Shown here in pieces: positions 1 through 8,512 of a stretch of 64,000 nt of DNA; the stretch's first letter is position 1; every line of letters begins with the position of its first letter. The DNA comes from Clostridia bacterium (lineage in GTDB: Bacteria; Bacillota; Clostridia; Lachnospirales; Anaerotignaceae). The position numbers and the translations under genes were made by a program. A model generated the notes under the pieces. The model did not search any database and was not told the DNA's origin. It worked only from the letters and a program-made list of their open reading frames with translations. The stretch is from contig JALCQR010000010.1 of NCBI GenBank assembly GCA_022651385.1, positions 1 through 64,000 on the forward strand, in the 5' to 3' direction.

Positions 1-30
1 CCCGGCCCCTCTCGAGGCCAGCGAATACTT

Positions 31-58
31 ATTATACTCGTTTCTTTTCGTTTGTCAA
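31..58 (-). promoter_or_regulatory. Promoter P2 of a probable rRNA operon leaving the window
   Basis: On the minus strand a perfect -35 TTGACA (53-58) is followed after 16 bases by a perfect -10 TATAAT (31-36). Transcription would start near position 24 and run left, out of the window. The first 20 bases are GC-rich, unlike the surrounding DNA. No minus-strand gene lies between here and the edge, so the product is off-window. A second, very similar promoter sits 101 bp upstream. Tandem perfect promoters of this kind are typical of rRNA operons; the rRNA assignment is inference. Confidence 0.75.
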
Positions 59-131
59 TACCTTTTTTTGTTTTTCTTTTTTCTCGTAAATCGGTATTGA
101 ACGCGTCCGCTGTTTTCCGCAGCGATTCTTG

Positions 132-159
132 ATTATACTCTTTTTATTCGTTTTGTCAA
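132..159 (-). promoter_or_regulatory. Promoter P1 of a probable rRNA operon (tandem to 31-58)
   Basis: Minus-strand TTGACA (154-159), 16-base spacer, TATAAT (132-137). Discriminator and flanks resemble the promoter at 31-58: both are followed by an AAG..TTCGCTG-like stretch. The short arms cgctg/cagcg (about 109-125) just downstream could form a hairpin in the leader RNA. Confidence 0.72.
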
Positions 160-316
160 TATGTTTTTTGAAAGTTTTTGTTTTGAATTAGAAATAAAAT
201 TTTAAATCAATTTTTTTACGTTAAATATAATTACAATAAAGGATAGACGTTTTATTGATTTTTCATCATGTGGGTGATAAAATTTATTTATCATAAAAAA
301 CACGGAGGCATAATAA

Positions 317-1126
317 ATGAAAAAAACTCTCACAATAGCTGGTTCTGATACATGCGGAGGTGCCGGAATACAAGCCGACCTCAAAACTTTCGCGGCGCAC
401 GGCACATACGGTATGAGTGTAATAACTGCTGTAACCGTTCAAAACACAATGGGTGTATTCGGCTGCCAAGATATCGAGCCGGAAATAATCGCAGGGCAGA
501 TAGATGCCATATTTACAGATATAGATAAGGTAGACGCTGTTAAAATAGGAATGGTTTCAAAAATAGAAACAATAAATGTAATAGCTGATAAACTTGAGTT
601 TTATAAACCTCAAAATATTGTTATTGATCCGGTAATGGTTTCAAAAAGCGGGTTTGACCTTATGAAACCAGAAAGCAAAGATACCTTAATTAAACGCCTT
701 ATACCTCTTGCAACGGTCCTTACGCCAAACCTTCCTGAGGCTGAAGTAATAACGGGAATGAAAATTGATAATATAGATGCAATGAGGGAAGCTGCAAAAA
801 AGATATCCGATATGGGTGCCAAAAACGTATTTGTAAAAGGCGGACACTTGACTGATGATGCAACCGATGTTTTGTGTGACGGTAAAAAAACAGTGCTTTT
901 TAGCGGAAAACGTATAAATACCAAAAACACCCATGGCACAGGATGCACTATTTCATCAGCAATCGCCTCCAATCTGGCAAATGGCATGAACGTAGAAGAG
1001 GCCGTGAGAGCCGCAAAGGAATATACAACTATTGCAATCAAACATTCATTTGCCATCGGAAAAGGAGTTGGGCCTACAAATCATTTTTATATATTATATA
1101 AAAAGGCCGGAATGGAAACTGATTAA
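317..1126 (+). CDS. thiD: Hydroxymethylpyrimidine / phosphomethylpyrimidine kinase (ThiD family)
   Basis: 269-residue PfkB/ribokinase-fold kinase, the usual length for ThiD, which phosphorylates 4-amino-5-hydroxymethyl-2-methylpyrimidine twice in thiamin biosynthesis. Visible hallmarks are the N-terminal [20 protein letters not shown] substrate/nucleotide segment, the [11 protein letters not shown] stretch (about residues 97-108), TPNLPEAE (about 137-144) and the C-terminal anion-hole motif [13 protein letters not shown] (about 206-218). The start has a good site (GGAGG at 303-307). The gene stands alone; no TPP riboswitch is visible in its leader, unlike the transporter at 13.8-15.4 kb. Some ThiD-like proteins also act on pyridoxal, so a pyridoxine-kinase role cannot be excluded. 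Confidence 0.88.
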   Translation: MKKTLTIAGSDTCGGAGIQADLKTFAAHGTYGMSVITAVTVQNTMGVFGCQDIEPEIIAGQIDAIFTDIDKVDAVKIGMVSKIETINVIADKLEFYKPQNIVIDPVMVSKSGFDLMKPESKDTLIKRLIPLATVLTPNLPEAEVITGMKIDNIDAMREAAKKISDMGAKNVFVKGGHLTDDATDVLCDGKKTVLFSGKRINTKNTHGTGCTISSAIASNLANGMNVEEAVRAAKEYTTIAIKHSFAIGKGVGPTNHFYILYKKAGMETD

Positions 1127-1228
1127 GTAAAATTATATATAAATAAAATGTAGCTATAATTTTGAATAAAATATATAAATAACTGCATGAATTTTGTAAG
1201 AATAGCTTAATTTTTTTCAAATTGATTT

Positions 1229-1292
1229 AAAAGCTTGAAATTGGTTGACCTTGTATGTATAATTCTAACTAATATTTCAAGCTTTTTTTATA
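1229..1292 (+). promoter_or_regulatory. Inverted repeat enclosing the lysR-type gene promoter
   Basis: A 13-bp perfect inverted repeat, AAAAGCTTGAAAT (1229-1241) and ATTTCAAGCTTTT (1274-1286), is followed by more T. Read alone it resembles a terminator for thiD with an unusually long 32-base loop. It also encloses a plus-strand promoter: TTGAAA (1235-1240), 17 bases, TATAAT (1258-1263). The two arms overlap the -35 and the transcription start. It could therefore be a terminator, an operator for the regulator downstream, or both. Confidence 0.55.
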
Positions 1293-1322
1293 AGCATACT
1301 ATATATGAAAGATCGTGATAAA

Positions 1323-2246
1323 ATGGATAAAAATATACCTCTGGATTTGTACAGGATATTCTGTGTCGTAGTCCGAACAGGCAATATGTCTGCTGCGGCA
1401 AAAGAGCTTTTTATATCTCAGCCAGCAGTAAGCATGTCAATCCGTCAGCTTGAAGACAGAATGGGTTCTCCTCTTCTTGTAAGAACAACTAAGGGAGTAC
1501 GTACAACACCTGAGGGCAAAGTTCTTTTTGAGTATCTTGATCAGGCGCTTAAATTGATAAGTACAGCCGAGGGAAAATTTCTGGAAATGGTCAACTTAAA
1601 AACCGGCGAAATTAAAATAGGTGCAAGCGATACGGTTATACATAATTTTCTTATGCCGTATCTGGAAAAGTTTAACACCCAAAACTCAAACATCAATATA
1701 AAGGTAACAAATAAGACTACATACGAATCTTTGAAGCTTTTAAAAAGCGGAGCCGTTGATTTGTGTTTTATAAACCTTCCTATTAAGGAAGATTCTGATT
1801 TTGAGATAATACCATGTATGACTGTGCATGACTGTCTTATAGGCGGCACAAAATACAAAGACCTTGCAACTAGCGGCATAAAACTTAAAAATATAAATAA
1901 ATATCCCCTTTTGCTTCTTGAGGATTTAAGTAATTCACGCAGATATATTGACTCGTATGCTCAAAAAAACGGTGTGGTGTTAAAACCTATAATTGAACTT
2001 GCAAGCAGTGACCTTCTTCTTGAGTTTACAAAAATCAATCTTGGACTCACATATATTATAAAAGAATTTGAGGGTAAGAAAATTGATAATAAAACAGTTT
2101 TTGAAATTCCTGTAACCCCTCCTATTCCTTCAAGAAATATAGGCCTTGTAAAACTTAAAAACGTTCCTCTTTCTCACGCCGCAAAAGGGTTTGAAAGTTT
2201 GCTTCTTGGTGATCTAAAAAATAAACTAACAACAAAAAACGGTTAA
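1323..2246 (+). CDS. LysR-family transcriptional regulator
   Basis: About 307 residues, standard LysR length. The N-terminal winged HTH reads LDLYRIFCVVVRTGNMSAAA then QPAVSMSIRQLEDRMG; an effector-binding fold follows from about residue 90 (KIGASDTVIHNFLMPYLEKF). The effector is unknown. An ATG at 1305 exists but has no ribosome binding site; the ATG at 1323 is preceded by GTGATAA, so I use it. The gene has its own promoter inside the inverted repeat at 1229-1286 and ends in a terminator shared with the convergent GNAT gene. Its target is not obvious: both neighbours are transcribed as separate units. Confidence 0.85.
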   Translation: MDKNIPLDLYRIFCVVVRTGNMSAAAKELFISQPAVSMSIRQLEDRMGSPLLVRTTKGVRTTPEGKVLFEYLDQALKLISTAEGKFLEMVNLKTGEIKIGASDTVIHNFLMPYLEKFNTQNSNINIKVTNKTTYESLKLLKSGAVDLCFINLPIKEDSDFEIIPCMTVHDCLIGGTKYKDLATSGIKLKNINKYPLLLLEDLSNSRRYIDSYAQKNGVVLKPIIELASSDLLLEFTKINLGLTYIIKEFEGKKIDNKTVFEIPVTPPIPSRNIGLVKLKNVPLSHAAKGFESLLLGDLKNKLTTKNG

Positions 2247-2267
2247 ATTACCGTTTTTTTGTTGTTT
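2228..2267. terminator. Bidirectional terminator between lysR-type and GNAT genes
   Basis: Perfect 16-bp stem (2228-2243 with 2250-2265), 6-base loop, A-tract on the left arm and T-tract on the right. It serves both convergent genes; their stop codons fall inside it. Confidence 0.85.
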
Positions 2268-2791
2268 TTAAAACCAGATTCAAGGATACTGTAACATTCA
2301 TTATCAAAAGTTTCACCATTATAAAGAATTTCACATTTTCTAAGCTTTCCCTCATATTCAAATCCACATTTATTTAATACTTTTTTTGAACGTGTATTAT
2401 GAGGATAACAATAAGCAGAAATAATTTCAATATTAAGATTTTCAAAACCAAATTTCAAAATCTCTTTTGCTGCCTCTGTCATAAAACCATGTCTCCAATA
2501 TTTTTTTGATAAAGAATATCCCAGCATTCTTGCTTTTGTATTTAGGCGTTTTGGGTCCTTCATAAATCCTATTGAACCAATCATTTTGCCTGTGTTTTTT
2601 AAAACAATACCGAATATTTCATCCTGCCCAACAAAAATATCTTCCATTATATTAATTGTTTCTTTAATGTTTTCATGAGGCTTCCATCCTGCATTTGGAC
2701 CGACATCCGGGTCTTTGCTGTATTCAAATATATCATTTGCGTCACTTATCATTATAGGCCGCAAAATCAAGCGTTCTGTTTTCAGAATCAT
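2243..2791 (-). CDS. GNAT-family N-acetyltransferase (RimJ/RimL type)
   Basis: 182 residues, one GNAT domain. It opens with the RimJ/RimL signature LKTERLILRP, has the central LGYSLSKKYWRHGFMTEAA acetyl-CoA-binding segment (about residues 90-108), and ends with the typical NTRSKKVLNKCGFEYEG stretch. Relatives acetylate ribosomal-protein N-termini, amino-acid derivatives or antibiotics; the substrate cannot be read from sequence. A GTG six bases further out is in frame but overlaps the AGAGGTG ribosome site, so the ATG at 2791 is preferred. It lies downstream of the DUF1292 gene on the same strand, with a terminator between them. Confidence 0.85.
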   Translation of the reverse strand: MILKTERLILRPIMISDANDIFEYSKDPDVGPNAGWKPHENIKETINIMEDIFVGQDEIFGIVLKNTGKMIGSIGFMKDPKRLNTKARMLGYSLSKKYWRHGFMTEAAKEILKFGFENLNIEIISAYCYPHNTRSKKVLNKCGFEYEGKLRKCEILYNGETFDNECYSILESGFKNNKKTVI

Positions 2792-2808
2792 TTTCACACC
2801 TCTAATTT

Positions 2809-2840
2809 AAAAAAAACGGCGGTTTTGATACCGTCGTTTT
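2809..2840 (-). terminator. Intrinsic terminator of the DUF1292 gene
   Basis: Minus-strand stem AACGACGGT / ACCGCCGTT with a 6-base loop followed by eight T. Confidence 0.8.
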
Positions 2841-2873
2841 AATTGTTCCTCTTTCAGTTATCCTGCGTCTGCT

Positions 2874-3194
2874 TTATTCCTCGTCTTCTTCTTCATCAAA
2901 AAGCTGATTAAAGGTTTCGCTTACTTTCTCAAAAGTATCGTCATCTTCGATAAGCTCAAGACGTACGTCATCGCCTTCTTCATAATATTCATAAATCAAT
3001 ACTGTGTCGTCATCTTTAGGCAAAAGTGCGATGTACTGCTGGCCTTCTACCTCAAAAACACCTATTATGCTGCATTCAAGCTCTGTATCATCATCAAGAG
3101 TAAGAGTCATTGTGTCCATAACCTCTTCGCAGCATTCATCATCTTGGTCATGGTCATGACCGCATCCGCAGGTGCATTTTTCTTCTTCGCTCAT
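2874..3194 (-). CDS. DUF1292 family small acidic protein
   Basis: 106 residues. The N-terminus carries a His/Cys-rich tract (CTCGCGHDHDQDDECCEE) that could bind metal, followed by a DUF1292 beta domain (MTLTLDDDTELECSIIGVF to about LIYEYYEEGDD) and an acidic tail. DUF1292 proteins are widespread in Clostridia and have no established function. A longer frame reaches 3251 but has no ribosome site; GGAAGGAGA directly precedes the ATG at 3194. It sits alone between the helicase gene and the GNAT gene. In many Firmicutes related genes neighbour the alaS/ruvX cluster, but those partners are absent here. Confidence 0.82.
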   Translation of the reverse strand: MSEEEKCTCGCGHDHDQDDECCEEVMDTMTLTLDDDTELECSIIGVFEVEGQQYIALLPKDDDTVLIYEYYEEGDDVRLELIEDDDTFEKVSETFNQLFDEEEDEE

Positions 3195-3335
3195 TGTATA
3201 TTCTCCTTCCCAAAAGCAAATATGCTTAATAAAAAAGTTCCCTATAATCATGATATACTAAATTTGACTGATACACAATTATTTTTTTGCATTTTCGAAT
3301 TATTTATCCCTTTTTGCTGTTTTTGCTTATTTTTT

Positions 3336-4487
3336 TTAAATTTTATCGTGTTTTTTAACAACATCTGTAAGTTTCCCATATATCATTTCCTTTTCAGCAA
3401 ATGATATACCAAGCTTATTGGCATATTGTGAAATCCATTTTTTCTCATTTCGTGTTACAAAAGAAATCACTAAGCCATGTTTTCCGCCTCTTCCGGTTCT
3501 GCCGGCTCTGTGCTGATAAAAGACAGGGTCTTCGGGAATATCAATATTTATAACTATTTCTACATTGTCAAAATCAAGTCCTCTTGCACCTATATCGGAA
3601 GCAACAAGTATATTTATCCTGCCTTCTCTGAATGCATCCATAACGGTTTTTCGCTCAAATTTGTGGGCCTTTCCGTAAATTCCGCCTGCTTTAAGACCAT
3701 GATATCTAAGTTTTTCAGCAAGCACCTCAATGTCCATAGGGTTGTTTACAAAAACAATCATTTTCTGCGGCTTAAGTCCGGCCATTATTTTTCTTATAAG
3801 CACTAAACTCTCACGTTTTTCGCATGTAATAAAGCAATGTTCAATGGTTTCAGGCATAATATTGGTGTCACCTATAACGTTTTCCGGTTCTTTCATAAAC
3901 ATCTGTGCTCTTTGAATTGCCTTTTTGGTCATCGAAGCCGAAAGTATAACCATCTGGCGTTCTTTTAAAGTTGTCTTTACAACATCTTCAACAGACTGAA
4001 TATTTGCATCGTCAAGCATTCTGTCGGCTTCATCTATAACAATTGTTTTAACAGTATATGCCTTAATCTTGCGCTTTTTTATAAGTTCCAATATTCTTCC
4101 TGACGAACCTATAACTATTTGAGGCTTTTCTTTAAGTTTGTCAATTTGACGTGTAATGTTTGCGCCTCCTATTATAAGTATGCTTTTTACACCAATGTTT
4201 GATTTTTCAGCAAGTTTTTTAGCCTCATGATAAACCTGCGCCGCAAGCTCATGAGTTGGTGTAAGCACAATAGCCTGTGTACTTTTTAAATTGCAGTCAA
4301 CTTTCATAAAAAGAGGACAAAGATATGCTAAAGTTTTCCCGGAGCCTGTCTGAGACTGTGCAATTATGTCTTTCCCCTCAAGCATCTGTGGAATAACCGA
4401 ACTCTGTATTTCCGTCGGGTTAGTAATTCCTTCCTTTAAAAGACCGTTTTCTATTTCTTTTGATATGCCAATATCTGTAAAATTCAT
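3336..4487 (-). CDS. DEAD-box ATP-dependent RNA helicase
   Basis: 383 residues comprising only the two RecA-like helicase domains, without the C-terminal RNA-binding extension of CshA or DbpA. In order: Q-motif (TEIQSSVIPQ), motif I SQTGSGKT, motif II VIDEADRML, motif III SAS (usually SAT), motif V ASDIGARGLD, motif VI HRAGRTGRGG. It probably remodels rRNA or mRNA, perhaps as a cold-shock or ribosome-assembly factor. The start is placed at the ATG five codons inside the longest frame because GAGGGT precedes it at proper spacing. A cwlD-like gene lies 47 bases upstream on the same strand with no terminator visible between, so they may be co-transcribed. Confidence 0.92.
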   Translation of the reverse strand: MNFTDIGISKEIENGLLKEGITNPTEIQSSVIPQMLEGKDIIAQSQTGSGKTLAYLCPLFMKVDCNLKSTQAIVLTPTHELAAQVYHEAKKLAEKSNIGVKSILIIGGANITRQIDKLKEKPQIVIGSSGRILELIKKRKIKAYTVKTIVIDEADRMLDDANIQSVEDVVKTTLKERQMVILSASMTKKAIQRAQMFMKEPENVIGDTNIMPETIEHCFITCEKRESLVLIRKIMAGLKPQKMIVFVNNPMDIEVLAEKLRYHGLKAGGIYGKAHKFERKTVMDAFREGRINILVASDIGARGLDFDNVEIVINIDIPEDPVFYQHRAGRTGRGGKHGLVISFVTRNEKKWISQYANKLGISFAEKEMIYGKLTDVVKKHDKI

Positions 4488-4533
4488 CGTTTGTACCCTC
4501 ATTTCTCAGTTATTTAAACTTATGTAAATATAA

Positions 4534-5214
4534 TTACACACCCTTGTCAGAGTCAAAATAGTCTACTATACCGCAGTATATTGCCCATGCAGTTTTATTT
4601 TGATACTCATTGCTGTTTAGCTTTATTTCTTCATCCGGGTTTGACAGAAATCCACATTCAACAATAACAGCCGGAATATCTACTTTCCGCAGTATGTAAT
4701 AGCTTTCATTTGATTTTTCCACACGTTCGTTTGAATTGTCAAGTATTTCGCTTAATTTTTTTTGGATAAAGCCAGCAAGTTCTTTGCCTTCATCCGACGA
4801 CCCATGATAAAAAACCTGAGCTCCTTTTATTTCTTCCGACGGAAACGAGTTTTGATGGATGCTTACAAGAATGTCGGCTCCGGAAGTGTCAACGATATTT
4901 TTTCTTCCTCTCATGTCTTCCGATTTTGAATTTCCAAGGGCTTCATCGTCGTTTCTTACAGTGTAAACAACAGCGCCGCCGCTTTCAAGAAGCATTGTTA
5001 ATTTTTTAGCTATGGCAAGATTAATATCTTTCTCATTTTCGCCTTTTAAACCTGTTTTGCCCGGGTCCCAGCCACCGTGTCCGGCATCAATAACTACAAT
5101 TTTTTTATCAAGCGGCATAAACGCTGTCTTAGTAGCCATTTGCTTATATCCAATATTGGCAAGCCCTAAAACAAATACCGCTGTAAAAATTATAATTCCT
5201 ACTTTTTTTCTCAT
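4534..5214 (-). CDS. cwlD: N-acetylmuramoyl-L-alanine amidase, CwlD-like
   Basis: 226 residues: a single N-terminal membrane/signal segment (about residues 5-25) and an Amidase_3 domain. Zinc ligands and catalytic residues are in place: DAGHGG (His), GENEKD (Glu), VSIHQNSF (His) and the catalytic Glu in VECGFLSN. Length and single-domain layout match CwlD, which in spore formers removes peptide side chains from muramic acid so that muramic-delta-lactam can form in spore cortex, a mark recognised at germination. The specific CwlD call is inference from size and host; a general cell-wall amidase is possible. It is transcribed from the 5.2-5.3 kb intergenic region toward the helicase. Confidence 0.82.
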   Translation of the reverse strand: MRKKVGIIIFTAVFVLGLANIGYKQMATKTAFMPLDKKIVVIDAGHGGWDPGKTGLKGENEKDINLAIAKKLTMLLESGGAVVYTVRNDDEALGNSKSEDMRGRKNIVDTSGADILVSIHQNSFPSEEIKGAQVFYHGSSDEGKELAGFIQKKLSEILDNSNERVEKSNESYYILRKVDIPAVIVECGFLSNPDEEIKLNSNEYQNKTAWAIYCGIVDYFDSDKGV

Positions 5215-5335
5215 GCCATCACGCTCCCATATATGATATGGTATTCAAAAAAAAGTAATAGTATTAATCATTGAAACAAAAAATATGATTTCATGTAATA
5301 TAAATTGCAGTTTAATAAATAATTATTTATAATAA

Positions 5336-5366
5336 AAAAAGACACAGCCAAATAAGCCGTGTCTTA
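5336..5366 (-). terminator. Terminator of the DUF1858 gene
   Basis: Minus-strand hairpin with arms TAAGACAC / GTGTCTT plus an inner GGC/GCC pairing, followed by seven T. Confidence 0.85.
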
Positions 5367-5374
5367 ACGGTGAA

Positions 5375-5584
5375 TTACTCCTGTTTTTCAAGGTAATCAT
5401 TTATTGCATCAACGAGCTTTCCTGAATCCATGCCATGTACCATACTTGCTTCATCAATTGTTTCATCAGCGGAAGAAGGACAACCAACGCAGTGCATACC
5501 TGCCTGCATAAGAAGAACTGCAATCTTTCTGTCTATCATAAGAAGTTCACCAATTTTTGTATCTTTAGTTACTTTTTCAGCCAT
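5375..5584 (-). CDS. DUF1858 small redox-disulfide protein
   Basis: 69 residues, essentially one DUF1858 domain, a fold often attached to hybrid-cluster proteins and other redox enzymes. The hallmark is a conserved Cys pair, here in AGMHCVGCPSS (CxxC), preceded by a helix (GELLMIDRKIAVLLMQ). It probably acts as a thiol/disulfide or metal-binding accessory protein in the cytoplasm; the partner is unknown. The longest frame begins at 5599, but that first codon lies inside the GGAGG ribosome site, which fixes the start at 5584. It is divergent from the cyclase-family gene and has its own terminator. Confidence 0.85.
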   Translation of the reverse strand: MAEKVTKDTKIGELLMIDRKIAVLLMQAGMHCVGCPSSADETIDEASMVHGMDSGKLVDAINDYLEKQE

Positions 5585-5655
5585 TTTTTTCGCCTCCATA
5601 TTATTTTGAAGTTAGTATACCATATTTTTTTGTTATTATAAAGGAGAATTTATCA

Positions 5656-6231
5656 ATGTTAATTGACATAAGTAAAAATATAGATAAAAATGTCGCCGTT
5701 TATCCGGGAGATCCTGCATACAAAATAGAAAAAGTATGTACACTCCAAAATGAAGGATATGAAGTAAGTAAAATAACATTAGGCTCTCATTTTTCAACAC
5801 ATATTGACTCACCGCGTCACTTTTATGCCGACGGTAAAGACATTGCCTCAGAACCTCTTGACGTTTTCTGCGGAATGGCAAAAGTGGTAAGTGTTACCGA
5901 AATCAATTCGGATTTTTTAAAAAATATAATGTCTGACAAATTTGAAATACTTTTATTTAAAACAAATAATAAAAACTTCGGTTTGTCTTGTAATGCAGCA
6001 AAAGTAATTTCCGCTTCACATATAAAGATGTGTGGTACAGAAAACGATGATATAGAGTCATGTTTAAATAATGACTTCCCTGTACACCGTATACTACTTG
6101 CAAAAAATATACTGATACTTGAAAACATAGACCTAAAAAATGTACCGGAAGGAATTTATAAGCTGTATTGTTTTCCGCTGAAAATAACCGGATGTGACGC
6201 ATCTCCGGTACGAGCTGTACTTGAAGTATAA
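5656..6231 (+). CDS. Cyclase-family metal hydrolase (kynurenine-formamidase-like)
   Basis: 191 residues, matching the cyclase/arylformamidase family (PF04199). The metal-binding motif HxxTHxDxPxH is clear as HFSTHIDSPRHF (about residues 46-57), preceded by VAVYPGDPAYK near the N-terminus as in family members. Members hydrolyse N-formylkynurenine, isatin or other amides and lactones with a divalent metal. No tryptophan-degradation genes are nearby, so the substrate is open. Start codon has AAAGGAG at good spacing. It is a single-gene unit, divergent from the DUF1858 gene. Confidence 0.82.
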   Translation: MLIDISKNIDKNVAVYPGDPAYKIEKVCTLQNEGYEVSKITLGSHFSTHIDSPRHFYADGKDIASEPLDVFCGMAKVVSVTEINSDFLKNIMSDKFEILLFKTNNKNFGLSCNAAKVISASHIKMCGTENDDIESCLNNDFPVHRILLAKNILILENIDLKNVPEGIYKLYCFPLKITGCDASPVRAVLEV

Positions 6232-6460
6232 TCTATAATAATAATAGTATTGTACACGTTTTGAATTTTACAAGTTGTTTGTCTTTTTATGTCATTGAAA
6301 AAATTATTTTGTCATTTTGTCATTTTTCATGTAAATTTATACTCCAAAATATGGAAAAAGTCATATTTATTTCATTCTTTATTCACACAAAAGTCACAAT
6401 ACGAATATATACTAAATTCGTTAATAGGTAATTTAAACTTTGAAAAGAGGTTATGCAAAA

Positions 6461-7138
6461 GTGAAAAGGAAATTTCTGTATATTGCTGTTTGTGCAATGA
6501 TTATGACTGGAACTGGATGTGCAAATACAGCTGCCAGCAGCAAGGCTACATCTGCCGTAACATCTCAAGCTTCATCTTCAGCATCCGAAGCGACAAAGTC
6601 GTCTGATGAAAGTCAAAAGCCAGCTGAAAATATGCTCACTGGAAAAGTTACATCTGTAGCAGACGGAGCACTTACTCTTGAAACAATGGGCGGTCCTAAT
6701 GGAGGACAAGAGCCTGCCGGAAACAATGATTCAGCAGTTTCTCCTGAAAAATCCGAAGATAATAATGCTGCTGGTACCGCAAGCTCATCACAGGAACCAG
6801 AAAAAGACAAGAACGGTACAGATGCTTCGGTACTGAAATCTGACAGCAGTGAAGCAGCTGCTCCTTCCGAAGAACATCCATCAGATGAAAAAACCATAGC
6901 TCTCACTGACAATACTCAGTATTACAAGGAATCAGACGGAGCAAAGACCGACGCATCAGAAAGTGATGTTGCAGAAGGTTCCATGGTACGCATTGAATAT
7001 GAAAAAGATGAATCCAGTGATGAATTAACAGCAGTCAGTGTTACAATTATGGACTCATCAAAGATGAACAATGAATCAGGACAAACTTCGGATAATAACC
7101 AAAAACCATCAGATGCTGCAAGTTCATCTCAAAAATAA
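6461..7138 (+). CDS. Secreted or lipoprotein-like Ser/Glu-rich protein, one repeat unit
   Basis: 225 residues starting at a GTG. An upstream ATG (6440) is in frame, but AAAGAGG at 6441-6447 and alignment with the paralogue at 7352 place the start here: both genes share the leader TTTGAAAAGAGGTTATGCAA-like. A hydrophobic signal segment (about residues 4-19) ends in TGTGC, an imperfect lipobox. One repeat unit of the type GKVTSVADGALTLETM...LTDNTQYYKESDGAKTDAS...GSMVRIEYEK follows, interrupted by a roughly 70-residue Ser/Glu/Ala-rich low-complexity insert. The unit resembles beta-barrel DUF5666-like domains. Function unknown; probably exported. Confidence 0.72.
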   Translation: MKRKFLYIAVCAMIMTGTGCANTAASSKATSAVTSQASSSASEATKSSDESQKPAENMLTGKVTSVADGALTLETMGGPNGGQEPAGNNDSAVSPEKSEDNNAAGTASSSQEPEKDKNGTDASVLKSDSSEAAAPSEEHPSDEKTIALTDNTQYYKESDGAKTDASESDVAEGSMVRIEYEKDESSDELTAVSVTIMDSSKMNNESGQTSDNNQKPSDAASSSQK

Positions 7139-7197
7139 TTATAAATGATTATACTATATTATTAAGTAAATAAGTATATACATATTTACAGACGCTT

Positions 7198-7234
7198 AAA
7201 TAGGCATGCCTTTAAAAGTATGCCTATTTTTTTT
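7198..7234 (+). terminator. Terminator of the 6461 gene
   Basis: Stem AAATAGGCATGC / GTATGCCTATTT with an 8-base loop, followed by a T-run. Confidence 0.88.
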
Positions 7235-7351
7235 AATTGTATAATAAATTTTCAATTACATGTCATTTTCTCTTCACATAAAAATCATATTGCTAAATTA
7301 TACTAAATCCTGTAAAATATAATAAAAATCTATGAAAAGAGGTTATGCAAA

Positions 7352-8479
7352 ATGAAAAAGAAAATTATATGTATTGTTGTTTCCGCTATGCTCATAACTG
7401 GGGTAACCTGTTCAAGTGTATTTGCCGGAAACTCAAAAAATGCCAAATTTCATGCAGCAGTTTCAACTTCAACATGCGATAAAAATTGTGAAAACCCAAA
7501 TGAAAAAATGCTAATTGGAAAAGTAACCGCTGTGTCGGATGATTCTCTCACTATTGAGATTATGAGCGGAAACCATATGAAGCATAACTCCGGCAAAACC
7601 AACAATACGAATTCTTCTTCTGATAAATTCCAAACAGAAGAAAAGACCGTAAATCTTACCGACAGCACTGAATATTACAAAGTTTCTGACGGAGCTAAAA
7701 CCGAAATATCTCTAAGCGATATTTCCGAGGATTCAATGGTTAGTATCAATTGTGATGATACTTCTTCCGACGATTTAACTGCTGATACCGTTATGATTAT
7801 GGATAATAAAAACGTCAATGCAAACGGTCTTATGGGAAAAGTTATTTCTGTATCGGATGACTCTCTCAATATCGCGGCTGTGAGCGGAAACCATATGTTT
7901 AAAAATAATGCCAATAAATCAGATGACACGAGTTCTTCTTCTGATGAATCCCAAGCAGTTGAAAGGACCGTAAATCTTACCGACAGCACTGAATATTACA
8001 AAGTTTCTGACGGAGCTAAAACCGAAATATCTTTAAGTGACATTACGGAAGATTCAATTGTAAACATAAAGTATGATAAAGACGATTCCGGTGACCTTAC
8101 TGCCGATACCGTTATGATTATGGATAATAAAAATGCCTATGTACATGGTCTTGTAGGAAAAGTAACTTCTGTATCTGATGATTCTCTTACTATTGAAACT
8201 ATGAACGGAAATCATATGAAACATAATGCAAACAAAACCGATGATACGAGTTCTGATGAATCCCAAACAGTTGAAAAAACTGTAAATCTTACCGACAGCA
8301 CTAAATATTACAAAGTTTCTGATGGAACTAAAACAGAAATTTCTTTAAGCGATATTACTGAGGATTCAATGGTTAGCATCAAGTGTGATGATACTTCTTC
8401 TGACGATTTAACTGCTGATACAGTTACAATCATGGATAAAACAATAATGAGTACAACAAATTCATCAGACGACGAATAA
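7352..8479 (+). CDS. Secreted protein with three tandem ~107-residue repeats
   Basis: 375 residues. Signal peptide about residues 1-25 (cleavage after SSVFA likely; a Cys at 20 in TGVTC could alternatively be a lipobox). Three near-identical repeats start at about residues 54, 160 and 267. Each contains GKVxSVSDDSLxIE, a GNHMKHN segment, a short Ser/Asp-rich stretch, VNLTDSTEYYKVSDGAKTEI, SLSDITEDSMV and DLTADTVMIMD. Repeats 1-3 differ mostly in the Ser-rich linker. It is a paralogue of the gene just upstream, which has one copy of the unit. The repeats are likely extracellular beta domains; no enzymatic motif is seen. High repeat identity suggests recent internal duplication. Confidence 0.8.
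   Translation: MKKKIICIVVSAMLITGVTCSSVFAGNSKNAKFHAAVSTSTCDKNCENPNEKMLIGKVTAVSDDSLTIEIMSGNHMKHNSGKTNNTNSSSDKFQTEEKTVNLTDSTEYYKVSDGAKTEISLSDISEDSMVSINCDDTSSDDLTADTVMIMDNKNVNANGLMGKVISVSDDSLNIAAVSGNHMFKNNANKSDDTSSSSDESQAVERTVNLTDSTEYYKVSDGAKTEISLSDITEDSIVNIKYDKDDSGDLTADTVMIMDNKNAYVHGLVGKVTSVSDDSLTIETMNGNHMKHNANKTDDTSSDESQTVEKTVNLTDSTKYYKVSDGTKTEISLSDITEDSMVSIKCDDTSSDDLTADTVTIMDKTIMSTTNSSDDE
7511..8435 (+). repeat. Three in-frame tandem repeats within the 7352 gene
   Basis: Copies at about 7511-7804, 7829-8125 and 8150-8435, period about 320 bp. Blocks such as AATCTTACCGACAGCACT and TACAAAGTTTCTGA are identical in all three copies. Confidence 0.85.
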
Positions 8480-8512
8480 CAGACAATAATAAATACATAT
8501 CCTTATAGCACT

